Part shown: positions 1 to 8,351 of the stretch, piece after piece
Numbering within the stretch: the stretch's first letter is position 1
Layout of the letters: each line of letters begins with the position of its first letter
DNA from: CAZVWJ01 sp964631325
GTDB lineage: Bacteria; T1Sed10-126
Direction: 5' to 3'
DNA: 64,000 nt
NCBI GenBank assembly: GCA_964631325.1
Contig: CAZVWJ010000002.1
Span: forward strand, 62,001-126,000
Program-made: the position numbers and the translations under genes
Notes under the pieces: model-generated
The model's input: the letters and a program-made list of their open reading frames with translations, nothing else
Told to the model about the DNA's origin: nothing
The model's database searches: none

Positions 1-725
1 AGCGGGACATTGGGACCAAGATTCTTCTTAATCCACTCACACATCCGACGGATAGTCTTCGGACTGTCATTTTCCGTCGGAATAATTAAATTAGTCAGCT
101 CCAGCCACGCCCCTTCCTCCTTGATAATTTTTATCGCTTTCAAGATCGGACCCCTTCGCCCGGCGCTCATTTTGCGATAAAAACCTTTATTGAATCCTTT
201 TAGGTCAACGTTAAACGCATCTACGTATTTCGTCAAACGACGCAAAGGTTTTGGATTGATAAATCCGCAGGAGTGAACCACATTAAGAATCCCGGCCTTT
301 TTTGCCAGTTTTGCGGTCTCCAGCATATATTCGTAGAAGATTGTCGGCTCCGTGTAAGTATAAGCGATTGCCGGACAATCTTTTTTCTGGGCCAGCTTAA
401 CAATCTGCCGGGGAGAAAGGCGGTAAGCCCGTTTTTTGGCCGGATCGGCCTGGGAAATCTGCCAGTTCTGACAGAACTTACAGCGTAGGTTACAGCCAGC
501 AGTCGCAATCGACAGCGCTCTTTCGCCGGGAAGAACGTGAAAAAACGGTTTCTTCTCAATCGGATCAACGTGGACGGCAACCGGCCGGCCATAAGTTAAC
601 GTATACAACGTACCTCCGATATTTTTCCGGGCCCCGCACAAACCCGTCTCTCCTTCTTTCAGGAGGCAGCGATGAGGACAGAGATTGTCCCGCACCCGGT
701 TATTCGACAATTTCTCGTAAAACAT
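1..725 (-). CDS. amrS: AmmeMemoRadiSam-type radical SAM protein (AmrS-like), 3' end beyond window
   Basis: Radical SAM enzyme related to pyruvate formate-lyase activating enzymes. The minus-strand frame reads through NLCPHRC near the start, then GCNLRCKFCQNWQIS, which carries the CX3CX2C motif for the [4Fe-4S]/SAM site, and further on AYTYTEPTIFYEY and VDLKGFN, all typical of the AmrS family. The reading frame runs off position 1, so the C-terminus is missing. ATG at 725 is the first normal start (MFYEKLS), but the frame stays open upstream to 848 and encodes a hydrophobic helix (about IIISTVIIFLLAGFIIY), so the native protein is probably membrane-anchored and starts earlier. It lies just after the spermidine-synthase-like gene on the same strand. 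The substrate of AmrS proteins is not settled. Confidence 0.85.
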   Translation of the reverse strand, partial: MFYEKLSNNRVRDNLCPHRCLLKEGETGLCGARKNIGGTLYTLTYGRPVAVHVDPIEKKPFFHVLPGERALSIATAGCNLRCKFCQNWQISQADPAKKRAYRLSPRQIVKLAQKKDCPAIAYTYTEPTIFYEYMLETAKLAKKAGILNVVHSCGFINPKPLRRLTKYVDAFNVDLKGFNKGFYRKMSAGRRGPILKAIKIIKEEGAWLELTNLIIPTENDSPKTIRRMCEWIKKNLGPNVP

Positions 726-845
726 TGCCTCGCGGCGGGGGGTTATTTTCGGCGGAGCACTGCGGGAATACTGATACAGAGGATAGATTATAAAACCGGC
801 CAGGAGAAAAATAATTACCGTGGAAATGATGATTTTAGTCCGGTC

Positions 846-861
846 GATAGTTAAAACCTCC
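846..861 (-). promoter_or_regulatory. Shine-Dalgarno before a non-standard (ATC) start of the amrS-like gene
   Basis: On the minus strand GGAGG (861-857) lies inside the last codons of the spermidine-synthase-like gene and is followed after 8 nt by ATC (848-846). That ATC opens the frame encoding a charged tip, a 17-residue hydrophobic helix and then the AmrS domain. No ATG, GTG or TTG occurs in frame between this site and ATG 725. The site suggests AUC initiation or translational coupling from the overlapping upstream stop codon. Confidence 0.4.
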
Positions 862-3181
862 AGACGGTAAACACGAGAATTAAACTGCCCGCTTTTATTA
901 TAGCAAGCAAAGTAAAAGTTTGCGCAAGACCCAGTAATGGCAACAAAATTACCGGGACTAAAATTCCGGCAAACCAGCCGCCGAGTAAATCGGCACCATA
1001 AAGCAAACCTGACGTTGAGCCAACCGTCCCTCCCCCGGTTAAAATAAGCTGGTTGGCGAGGGGGAACTGGGCACCAACCAAGAATCCGCCGAGCAAAAAA
1101 AGCAAATAAAGCCAGGGACGTGGTTCGGCAAGATAAAAGGTGGAAGCATAATTGTTTAAAAAATTAATTACCCGGGGAAAAAACAGGACAAAAAAAACAA
1201 GAGCAAGTTCCAGCAACAGATAATAACCAAAATTTTCCTGTTCACCGGGCAAAAACCCGGTTACTGTTAAGGCCCCGGCTGCCAGACCGGCCATAGAAGC
1301 GGTGAGCAATAGCCCGAGTTCGTAATAAAGTGAACCGTAAAATACCTGGAAAGCAAAGGAAAGTACGAGGGTGACCATCATGCAGATAAACCCTGAACTC
1401 AACAGCGAAAAGGAAAACACAGGACGGCGACTCCAGCCGGGCAGAAAGATTATGAAGGCCAGCAATATCAGAAATATCAACAGAAAAGTCAGGCACCCCC
1501 AGATAAAATGCTGAAAAGTAAACAAACTCAGCCGGCGGAATAGTTCACCCAACCGTGCCCCAAACAGGCGGTCCAGGTGCTGAAAAAATTTGAACACTGC
1601 AATTGGCTTAAAATCCCGGTTCATCTGTCCATTCTTTGTTTCCAACAAGGAAGCACCGGGGGCAACAGAAGTTAACCGGTCGGCTAAGTAGCGGGAAGTT
1701 AGCACACTGGTCTGCAGTTGCCGCTTTTTCAAGCGGCGCTGAAGCTGAGAAATTGTAAGCTGTTGCAACCACTCAGCCGGCGAAGCAAGGACTAAATTTT
1801 CACTGCCGGGAATAACCCGGACTTCGGCAAAAACGGACTGTAGACTGTTGATCACCGTTCGATTCAGGGCAAGTAATTCCGGGGAGAGACGGGAAAGGGA
1901 AGCCGGCAAACGGAAAGCAAAAATACCCCGGGGAGTAAGCCGGCGCCGGACACTACGAAAGAAGCGCCAGGTAAAAAAACGGTTACTCTCCAGGTTGGCC
2001 GGAGCGGCAAGCCCGACTAAAATAACCTCGTATTTTCGTTTGGTTGATTGAATGTACTGCCGGCTGTCCCTGGTTATTACATTAACCCGGTCGGCCCCCA
2101 GCTCTTTTTCCGGTAGTTCCCCGGGTAACTTTCGATAGGCCGTCAGCACCAGCGGATCCAGCTCCAGGTAATCAATTCTCTTAACCGGCTGTTTGAGCAA
2201 CTCATTTATCAAACCACCGGGGCCACAACCCAGCAGGGCAACCCGTTCCGGTCGGGGATGAAAAAGGAGAGGAAGATGCCCGAATTCTTCCGCTCGTACC
2301 TGGTCGGGGCCGGGTAAGCTGGTCACTGGCAAGCCGTTAAACAGAAGGGTATACTGGTCAGCCCGGCTGGTAATCATGATATTTTTATAGGGAGAATTTT
2401 TGTAATAAACAAGCTCATACCCCCGCCAGCGCCGGGCCAGGGAAAAATCCTGCAGCCAGGCTCCCCCACCGAACAATAGAAACACCAACAGCAAAAGAGT
2501 GACCACCGTTAAACCGGTAGTCAGCCAGTTTGGAAACTGCAGATAAGTAGTCTGGACGAGAAGCAATGAAAAATCAAAAAGGGCGAGGAAAATGAGAATT
2601 TGAAATGGTCCGAAATAGGGCAGGAAAAGATAAGTTACAGCAAAACCACCGGCAATGGCACCAACTGTTTCCCAGACATAAACCCGGCCGATACTACCTG
2701 ATTTTGAATCCCGAAAATAAAAGTTAAAAACCCGGCAGGCACAACTAAAAAGACCGCCGTGAAAAAGTCTAACCAGTAATAGAATTAAAAATGAAGCGGT
2801 GAAGCTCCAGATGAAACCGACATTCTGGGCCGGAGGGACCCCGACCAGCGGCTTGGCCACCCGGGTCAGGTAAAGAACCCCGGGAAGCCCGAGAAAGAAA
2901 AGAGCATGGAGAAAAAAATAAAGGACAAATTTTGCTTTCCACTGCTCAACCAACCAGCCAAAAAGAACCGAACCGGCGGCGCCGACGAGCACCCAGTTGG
3001 CAAGGATAAATCCAACAATCAGTTCAATACTGCAGATACTGACCAGAAATTCCCGGGCCAGCAAAACTTGGACAACAATCCCACTCAAGCCGGCCCAGAA
3101 AACTGTAAAAAGAAAAAACAGGCGATTAAGCCTGTCTCTCTGCTCGGACTTAATAAAGCAAACCAGGCTGTTTATCCTCAT
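851..3181 (-). CDS. Polytopic membrane protein with spermidine-synthase-like domain
   Basis: About 776 residues. An N-terminal block of hydrophobic helices (residues ~20-240) is followed by a soluble Rossmann domain and a second block of C-terminal helices, the layout of large membrane-bound spermidine-synthase-like proteins. The soluble part shows the SAM-binding loop LLGCGPGG and an acidic residue pair in YLELDPLV. The segment that in true aminopropyltransferases reads like D-x-x-D-P is here ILVGLAAP, without the catalytic aspartate, so polyamine synthesis is doubtful and a sensor or other transferase role is possible. The chosen start, MRINSL at 3181, overlaps the upstream transglutaminase-like gene by 32 bp. 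An earlier ATG at 3211 would lengthen the overlap. Probably cotranscribed with its neighbours on both sides. Confidence 0.8.
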   Translation of the reverse strand: MRINSLVCFIKSEQRDRLNRLFFLFTVFWAGLSGIVVQVLLAREFLVSICSIELIVGFILANWVLVGAAGSVLFGWLVEQWKAKFVLYFFLHALFFLGLPGVLYLTRVAKPLVGVPPAQNVGFIWSFTASFLILLLVRLFHGGLFSCACRVFNFYFRDSKSGSIGRVYVWETVGAIAGGFAVTYLFLPYFGPFQILIFLALFDFSLLLVQTTYLQFPNWLTTGLTVVTLLLLVFLLFGGGAWLQDFSLARRWRGYELVYYKNSPYKNIMITSRADQYTLLFNGLPVTSLPGPDQVRAEEFGHLPLLFHPRPERVALLGCGPGGLINELLKQPVKRIDYLELDPLVLTAYRKLPGELPEKELGADRVNVITRDSRQYIQSTKRKYEVILVGLAAPANLESNRFFTWRFFRSVRRRLTPRGIFAFRLPASLSRLSPELLALNRTVINSLQSVFAEVRVIPGSENLVLASPAEWLQQLTISQLQRRLKKRQLQTSVLTSRYLADRLTSVAPGASLLETKNGQMNRDFKPIAVFKFFQHLDRLFGARLGELFRRLSLFTFQHFIWGCLTFLLIFLILLAFIIFLPGWSRRPVFSFSLLSSGFICMMVTLVLSFAFQVFYGSLYYELGLLLTASMAGLAAGALTVTGFLPGEQENFGYYLLLELALVFFVLFFPRVINFLNNYASTFYLAEPRPWLYLLFLLGGFLVGAQFPLANQLILTGGGTVGSTSGLLYGADLLGGWFAGILVPVILLPLLGLAQTFTLLAIIKAGSLILVFTVWRF

Positions 3182-4616
3182 AGCGGGGCATGATCTCTCC
3201 GGGACCGGCATTAATGTAAGTGGGGTCAGTGATTACAAAAAAACGTTTTTCTACCTGAAAATAAAAACCCGGTGGTGTCGAGGGAAACTCAACCGCAGCC
3301 GCCACATGCCCGGGAAAATCGAGACCAATCACCCGGCGATTCAGAATTTCCCGGACCAGCCAGGTGAACATCAGTGCCCGGTCCTCGCAGTCAGAATAGG
3401 GATAATGCAGAGTTTCCACCGGAACCAGGTAGTTTTCCGAACCAAATTGTTGAGGGTCTGTTTTATATTTAAACGCGTTCTGAACAAAATTCAGTAAAAA
3501 CCTCACTGAAGTTTTGAAATTCATCCCGCGCACTTCACTCTTCAACTGCTCGACTAACCTGGTTTCAGCTCCTCCGGCTGGCAAATCTCGGAAGTAATTG
3601 CCGAGCGCCAGTTGAGGAACGGTCTTAAAATACTCAACTGCCTGCCTGTTCACCGGCACCTCAAACACGTATTTTTTACCCTGGAATTCAAAGCTAAACT
3701 GCCGGGTATCAATCCCCGCGGCTGAGACCGCAGGCTGTTTTAAACTAAATTGAAACTCCTTTTCAACCCCCCCGTAGCTATTCTGATAAGTCCGGAGAGA
3801 ACCGAGTTCAGCCCGAGACTCACGGAACCGGGCAACGTAAAACCGGTGACCGTCCAGGTCAAAAAAGGGTAGCTGATAAATTCGGTCCCGGGCGGCATAA
3901 AGCAACTGTATTCGGTCTTCAGAATAGCCGACACGAACCCGGAAACCCCGTTTTAACAGAATTCCCCAGGTAACCAGCCGGGCCACGTTCTGCTTACTGT
4001 AATATTTTTCCGTCAGCCGGTTCACCAGCAGCAGCTCGCCCCAGTCATCCAGGCCAAGCGCTGTCCGGGCCCGGGTAAGCTGATTATCCAACGACTCAAA
4101 AGGAAGCGGCGCAAAGTCCTTCCAGAAATCAGCAATCCCCTCCCGGTCAACTTCAGCCAGCGTTAATCTTGACCACCCGGACTTAAAAACAAAGGGAATT
4201 TTTTGCCCGAAGAAATTAAGCGTAACTTTTGTTTCATTCCGTTTGATTTTATTTTTTTCCGGGGCCGTAATAACCTGCGGCTTTTTACGCTCCCTGGTTT
4301 TCTCCAATTTTTCGGAAGGCAAACTAATTTCTTCAGTTTTTATCTCCCGCGGCGCCGTGGAAGCTTTGCCCGTGGATTCCGGAATCACTTCCGGTTCCGG
4401 CACAGTATCCTCAACTTCCCCTTTCAGCAGGTTCATCTTTTTCCAACGTTGTTTTAAAAACTTGTGAAACTTGCGGTTTCGCTCCTTTTCGAACGCCTGA
4501 ATTTTTTGCCGGCGCTGGCGTTTCCAGTTCTCGAAATCAGTCTGTGCCTTCACACCCTTTACTACAAATCCACAAAAAAACAGCAACAAAATTACAAAAA
4601 CAAATTTCCTGCCCAT
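3150..4616 (-). CDS. Secreted transglutaminase-like cysteine protein
   Basis: 488 residues from ATG 4616, which follows GGAGG with 8-9 nt spacing; an in-frame start at 4652 has no such signal. The N-terminus (MGRKFVFVILLLFFCGFVV) is a signal peptide or anchor. A strongly charged Lys/Arg/Glu-rich linker follows (residues ~25-130). The C-terminal third has the transglutaminase/protease fold signature: Cys in YPYSDCEDRA, His in FPGHVAAAV and Asp in VITDPTYINA, in the right order for a Cys-His-Asp triad. It acts outside the cytoplasmic membrane, substrate unknown. First gene of the cluster with the spermidine-synthase-like and AmrS-like genes. Confidence 0.8.
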   Translation of the reverse strand: MGRKFVFVILLLFFCGFVVKGVKAQTDFENWKRQRRQKIQAFEKERNRKFHKFLKQRWKKMNLLKGEVEDTVPEPEVIPESTGKASTAPREIKTEEISLPSEKLEKTRERKKPQVITAPEKNKIKRNETKVTLNFFGQKIPFVFKSGWSRLTLAEVDREGIADFWKDFAPLPFESLDNQLTRARTALGLDDWGELLLVNRLTEKYYSKQNVARLVTWGILLKRGFRVRVGYSEDRIQLLYAARDRIYQLPFFDLDGHRFYVARFRESRAELGSLRTYQNSYGGVEKEFQFSLKQPAVSAAGIDTRQFSFEFQGKKYVFEVPVNRQAVEYFKTVPQLALGNYFRDLPAGGAETRLVEQLKSEVRGMNFKTSVRFLLNFVQNAFKYKTDPQQFGSENYLVPVETLHYPYSDCEDRALMFTWLVREILNRRVIGLDFPGHVAAAVEFPSTPPGFYFQVEKRFFVITDPTYINAGPGEIMPRYEDKQPGLLY

Positions 4617-4662
4617 AATTACTCCCTCCGGAAGACAATTTAATTGCACCATACAGTTTTAT

Positions 4663-4691
4663 TTTAACTTGAACTCCACACGTTATATAAT
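4663..4691 (+). promoter_or_regulatory. Putative promoter of mscS
   Basis: TTTAAC at 4663-4668 and a perfect TATAAT at 4686-4691 are 17 bp apart, 20 bp before ATG 4712. The -10 matches consensus and the -35 is weak. It lies in the divergent gap between the transglutaminase-like gene and mscS. Confidence 0.5.
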
Positions 4692-4711
4692 AAATAAAGG
4701 AGCTAATAAAT

Positions 4712-5611
4712 ATGGATTTTAATTTGACCGCTCAACAGACTCTCGATCTTGTCCATCAGATTCTTACCTATCCCCTGTTTAAACTACAATCCAATCCGAT
4801 TACTCTCCTGACTTTTATTATTTTAGCCCTGATTTTACTAATTTCCTACCTTCTTTCACGCTATTTGCAGAAATTATACGAACAGCGTATTGCCAGGCGC
4901 TTTTCCCGGGGAACTGACTTTACTATCAAGCGCCTGGTTCACTACTCGGTTCTCATTCTCGGTTTTTTAATTGCCGTGGAAACAGCCGGAATTGACCTTT
5001 CCAGTCTGGCCATCATCGCCGGTTTTCTCAGTGTTGGAATTGGTTTTGGTCTGCAGAACATTACTTCCAATTTTATCAGCGGCCTGATATTGCTGTTCGA
5101 GCGCCCGATCGAGGTAGGAGATACGGTAACGGTGGGAGAACAACTGGGCACGGTGAACGCAATTAATTTACGGGCAACAGAAGTAAACACCTGGGAGAAC
5201 GTGGATATAATCATTCCTAATTCAGCTTTTGTTGAACAGAACGTAATTAACTGGTCACACGGAGAAGACAATATCCGCATTTCTTGTCCGATCGGAGTCG
5301 CTTACGGTAGTGACACTGAAAAGGTGGAAAAGCTCCTCCTGCAGGCGGCCGAGGAACAGGAAGACGTACTCGCTGATCCCGAACCGAGCGTCTTATTCAG
5401 AGAATTTGGAGATTCTTCGCTGAACTTTGAGCTACGAGCCTGGATCGCTGTGCCCCGCCTGCGACCAAAAGTAAAAAGCGAAATTAATTTCCGCATCGAT
5501 GAGTTGTTCCGGGAACATGAGATCGAAATCCCCTTTCCTCAGCAGGACGTTCACGTGCGCGACCCGGTACCAGTCGATGTTAGCCACGCTCAAAATCCTC
5601 CTCAGGAATAA
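4712..5611 (+). CDS. mscS: MscS-family mechanosensitive ion channel
   Basis: 299 residues. Small-conductance mechanosensitive channel of the inner membrane, which releases solutes on hypo-osmotic shock. Helices lie at roughly residues 25-50, 70-90 and 95-130. The pore-lining helix and following beta domain carry the family signature GLQNITSNFISG and LLFERPIEVGDTV. The soluble C-terminal domain (about 130-290) is complete, so this is a standard short MscS. A strong AAAGGAG sits before ATG 4712. The gene is divergent from the transglutaminase-like gene and 20 bp before the GIY-YIG gene, with which it probably shares a transcript. Confidence 0.93.
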   Translation: MDFNLTAQQTLDLVHQILTYPLFKLQSNPITLLTFIILALILLISYLLSRYLQKLYEQRIARRFSRGTDFTIKRLVHYSVLILGFLIAVETAGIDLSSLAIIAGFLSVGIGFGLQNITSNFISGLILLFERPIEVGDTVTVGEQLGTVNAINLRATEVNTWENVDIIIPNSAFVEQNVINWSHGEDNIRISCPIGVAYGSDTEKVEKLLLQAAEEQEDVLADPEPSVLFREFGDSSLNFELRAWIAVPRLRPKVKSEINFRIDELFREHEIEIPFPQQDVHVRDPVPVDVSHAQNPPQE

Positions 5612-5631
5612 CTTTCTCCCCCCGTGGACTG

Positions 5632-5889
5632 ATGGAACAGAATGTTCACGTATATATAATCCAGAGTAAAACAACTGAAGAATATTACTGTGACCTGACT
5701 ATTGACGTTAACCACCGGCTTAAACAACATAACAGCCCGGGAGGTATAAACTTGCCCACCGACGACAGAACCGGCCCCTGGAAGTTAATCTGGAACCGCC
5801 CCTGTAACAGCCGTGGAGCGGCAATACACCTGAAACGGATGATTGAAAATAAGGGAGTTGAAAATTTCCTTGAGAAAAGTGAAAAATAA
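5632..5889 (+). CDS. GIY-YIG nuclease-like small protein
   Basis: 85 residues, matching the single-domain YhbQ/UPF0213 size class. VYIIQS near residue 7 matches the first half of the GIY-YIG motif, RLKQHNS gives the conserved Arg and helix, and the AAIHLKRMIENK segment carries the usual Glu-containing helix. The second half of the motif is degenerate (YYCDLT instead of YYIGxT), so catalytic activity is uncertain. It follows mscS by 20 bp and is likely translated from the same mRNA. Confidence 0.7.
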   Translation: MEQNVHVYIIQSKTTEEYYCDLTIDVNHRLKQHNSPGGINLPTDDRTGPWKLIWNRPCNSRGAAIHLKRMIENKGVENFLEKSEK

Positions 5890-5959
5890 ATAAATTGTCC
5901 AAAAATTAGGCATTTCAAAGCTGAAATGTAAAACCTGCGAGGCTGGCACCAAGGTTGGT

Positions 5960-7078
5960 TTACCGTTCGATGACGATGCGGTCGGGGGTTACTTTTTTCA
6001 CAGTTCCCATGATAGAAGCGTGCTGGTAATTACTGAAGCCGGAGGAAGCCGGGCGACCAATCACTTCTCCGACGCTGACCCGTTTTCCTTCCTCTACAAC
6101 GGGCACACTTTTGTTAACGGTCCCTTCAAGAGCCGGGTTGGAAATCATCGGGATAGAAACCACATCCGGCTTAAATTCTTGCAAATAATCGGGAAATGAA
6201 TCAGTTTTCCACTCCTGTGCCTCCAGGCTATTTATCCTTTGCGGCTCATTTGGGTCCCGGTATTTTTCAACAAAGTCACGATCCGCAACCATAATCCCGT
6301 TTGTCCGCTTGGTAACTCCAAATTTCTGCGGATGAACATCTATTTCACAGCACCAACCGGGGCCCCCGTCAAGTAAAACAAGATTCTCAGCCGGTAGAGT
6401 CCCCAGGTCCATTGCGTCAAACAGCTCAAATATCGGTGTGCCCACGGGAACTCCAAAATAACTTTGAGGTATCCGGGGACCGTAAACCACAAGCTGTTTC
6501 TGAGTTACGGGCCGGTCATTTAGAAGGGCCTGAAAAATGTTATAAACAGTCTCCGCGTTTTGCACTAACCAGCCGTGCTCAGTGGGTAGATCATCACCGA
6601 CTTGCTGGCCGGCTATCTGCCAGAGCAACACAGGTTCCTGACTAATTTCGTAACGGGGGCCGGTTAACGCGAGCACCAGGCCGTCTTCCTCCGTCACCGG
6701 TATCGGGAGATCATTAGCTTGATAAATTTTTGGTTCCAGTGTTTCTTCCAGTTTACCAAGCCATTCCCCGCGATATTTTTCCTTGGTCCCGATTGTAATC
6801 AGCCGAAAATATTTTTCCAGCAGATACTCAAAACCCTCTTTGTAAAAATCAAGACTATTATTAACCAACCACCGATCGCCGTAGAAAACAGGTTCCCCCT
6901 CCTGCAGATTAACCAGCAAACAGTCGATAGAGTCCAACTTTTCCCACTTAACATAAGTGGGAAAACCCGCTCCCCCTGCCCCGGTCACACCGTGTTGCTG
7001 TAATTTATTAACTATTTCTTCCGGCGTATAGTCAGGAAATTCAGGCTTTTCTCTCAATTTATAATTATCCTCCTTCAA
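5960..7078 (-). CDS. RnfC/PduS/PrdC-like SLBB electron-transfer protein without visible Fe-S motifs
   Basis: 372 residues. The N-terminal GVTGAGGAGFPTYVKW is the hallmark of the FMN/NADH-binding domain shared by RnfC, PduS and PrdC. The middle matches an SLBB-like region, and the C-terminus (VGEVIGRPASSGFSNYQHAS, then VTPDRIVIER) matches the barrel-sandwich domain found last in PduS and PrdC. The cysteine clusters that bind two [4Fe-4S] centres in relatives are absent; only a CC pair in GPGWCCEID is seen. It may be a soluble or truncated relay. The start overlaps the end of kptA by 14 bp, indicating one transcript. The electron partner is not evident here. Confidence 0.7.
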   Translation of the reverse strand: MKEDNYKLREKPEFPDYTPEEIVNKLQQHGVTGAGGAGFPTYVKWEKLDSIDCLLVNLQEGEPVFYGDRWLVNNSLDFYKEGFEYLLEKYFRLITIGTKEKYRGEWLGKLEETLEPKIYQANDLPIPVTEEDGLVLALTGPRYEISQEPVLLWQIAGQQVGDDLPTEHGWLVQNAETVYNIFQALLNDRPVTQKQLVVYGPRIPQSYFGVPVGTPIFELFDAMDLGTLPAENLVLLDGGPGWCCEIDVHPQKFGVTKRTNGIMVADRDFVEKYRDPNEPQRINSLEAQEWKTDSFPDYLQEFKPDVVSIPMISNPALEGTVNKSVPVVEEGKRVSVGEVIGRPASSGFSNYQHASIMGTVKKVTPDRIVIER

Positions 7079-7607
7079 TACTGGAGTCTACTATCCATTC
7101 GGGTGGAACTTCAGGAGTGAGTACAACTTTCTCCGAGACCTGGTAAAACTCACTTCCGGTTTCAGTCGGGGGAACAATCGTGAGAATTACAGGACATTTA
7201 TCGTGCCTTTTTCCTACCCGTCTGGCTTCCTCCCGGGTGGTAGATAAATGAACGTATTGCCTATTTTGAGGTTTCAAACCTTCTGTTTTAATCTGTTTCC
7301 AGGCCCCGCGAGATGTACCGTGATAAAGTTGTCCGGGATCAGAAACAGGTTGACGGTCGAGTTTTATCTCAATTGAATGTCCGTATTTAGCCCGAACCCG
7401 GCCAGCTTGAAGTTCAAATCTCTGTTGACCACTTTTTAATAACTTCTGACGCAAGTCATCGACTGTTATCTGGGACCAGCCTCGTTCACGAAGAGGTAAA
7501 ATTAACTCCTCCAGGTCAACAAATCCAAATTTGTCTATTTCAAGGTTAGCTTCTCCCGGCGCGTGTCTGAGAAAATATGCCAGTGTTTTGGAAAACTTCT
7601 TTTCCAT
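7065..7607 (-). CDS. kptA: RNA 2'-phosphotransferase (Tpt1/KptA family)
   Basis: 180 residues, the full family length. KptA transfers a 2'-phosphate from RNA to NAD+, giving ADP-ribose 1'',2''-cyclic phosphate. Signature elements are present in order: FSKTLAYFLRHAP at the N-terminus (conserved Arg-His), RVRAKYGHS, LYHGTSRGAW and YVHLSTTREEA. Bacterial KptA has no obvious splicing substrate and may act on RNA-repair or capped products. No RNA ligase is adjacent. It lies 16 bp after the Crp-like gene and overlaps the RnfC-like gene. Confidence 0.92.
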   Translation of the reverse strand: MEKKFSKTLAYFLRHAPGEANLEIDKFGFVDLEELILPLRERGWSQITVDDLRQKLLKSGQQRFELQAGRVRAKYGHSIEIKLDRQPVSDPGQLYHGTSRGAWKQIKTEGLKPQNRQYVHLSTTREEARRVGKRHDKCPVILTIVPPTETGSEFYQVSEKVVLTPEVPPEWIVDSSIEGG

Positions 7608-7622
7608 CCGGTGAGCGGAAAA

Positions 7623-8297
7623 TTACATCCAGCTTTCCAATTTTTCCTGGTTGGTTATAATTAAATTGTGCCCCTCAGTTTTTATACCATCGGATTCCTT
7701 GAATTTTTTAATATAGCGGGTGACCGTTTCCCGATTAGTTCCCACGAGTTCAGCCAGTCGTTTATGGGTCAATTTTATATCAATTTTTCTTCCTTCCGCC
7801 GTACTCGAACCAAATTTCTCAGAGAGACGCAAAAGACAGGCAGCCAACCGGCCCGGTACGTTCTGAAAGGTCAAACTATGTATCTCTTTGTCAGTAGCAA
7901 GCAATCGTTCGCTCAGGGAATTAACCAGATTTAAACCAATCGTAGGAAATTCCTGGAAAAGTTTTACAAACTCTGAGCGCTGCAGAGCAAAAAGTGAAGT
8001 GGGATTAATAGCAGTTGCCTGCGCACTGCGAGTTTGTTCTCCCATGCTGGCCATCTCTCCGACAATTTCCCCCGGCCCCAGCAAAGCAATTGTTTTCTCC
8101 CGTTTACTTACCGGATCGTCCACACTTATTTTCAGTAATCCTTCGGCTATTATATAAATTTCCTCCCCGGGTTCACCAGCTTCAAATAATACTTCGCCGG
8201 AATCCAGTTGGACCGGGTCGGTTTCCTCCAGAATCTCTTCATAAGCTGATTCCGGCAGTCCGGAAAATATAGAAAGCTCTTCAATTTTTTCTTTCAT
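7623..8297 (-). CDS. Crp/Fnr-family transcriptional regulator
   Basis: 224 residues. Cyclic-nucleotide-binding-type beta barrel at the N-terminus (GEVLFEAGEPGEEIYIIAEG, LLGPGEIVGEMA), a dimerisation helix, then a winged helix-turn-helix near the C-terminus (HKRLAELVGTNRETVTRYIK). No N-terminal cysteine cluster is seen, so it is not an oxygen-sensing Fnr; the effector is unknown. AGGAGG precedes ATG 8297. It follows the decarboxylase genes on the same strand by about 55 bp and may control the carboxylation/energy genes, but no target site was identified. Confidence 0.9.
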   Translation of the reverse strand: MKEKIEELSIFSGLPESAYEEILEETDPVQLDSGEVLFEAGEPGEEIYIIAEGLLKISVDDPVSKREKTIALLGPGEIVGEMASMGEQTRSAQATAINPTSLFALQRSEFVKLFQEFPTIGLNLVNSLSERLLATDKEIHSLTFQNVPGRLAACLLRLSEKFGSSTAEGRKIDIKLTHKRLAELVGTNRETVTRYIKKFKESDGIKTEGHNLIITNQEKLESWM

Positions 8298-8351
8298 AGC
8301 GACCTCCTGTCACTTCAAAATAATTTCAGCGTATTACGTAATATCAAAACA

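Noticed and set aside
233..592. A 119-residue minus-strand reading frame at the left edge
   Set aside because: It is an out-of-frame shadow of the AmrS-like gene; the correct frame shows the CX3CX2C motif and family sequence.
5911..5928. Bidirectional terminator between the GIY-YIG and RnfC-like genes
   Set aside because: The CATTTCA/TGAAATG hairpin is real but weak and has no T-run, so it is not called.
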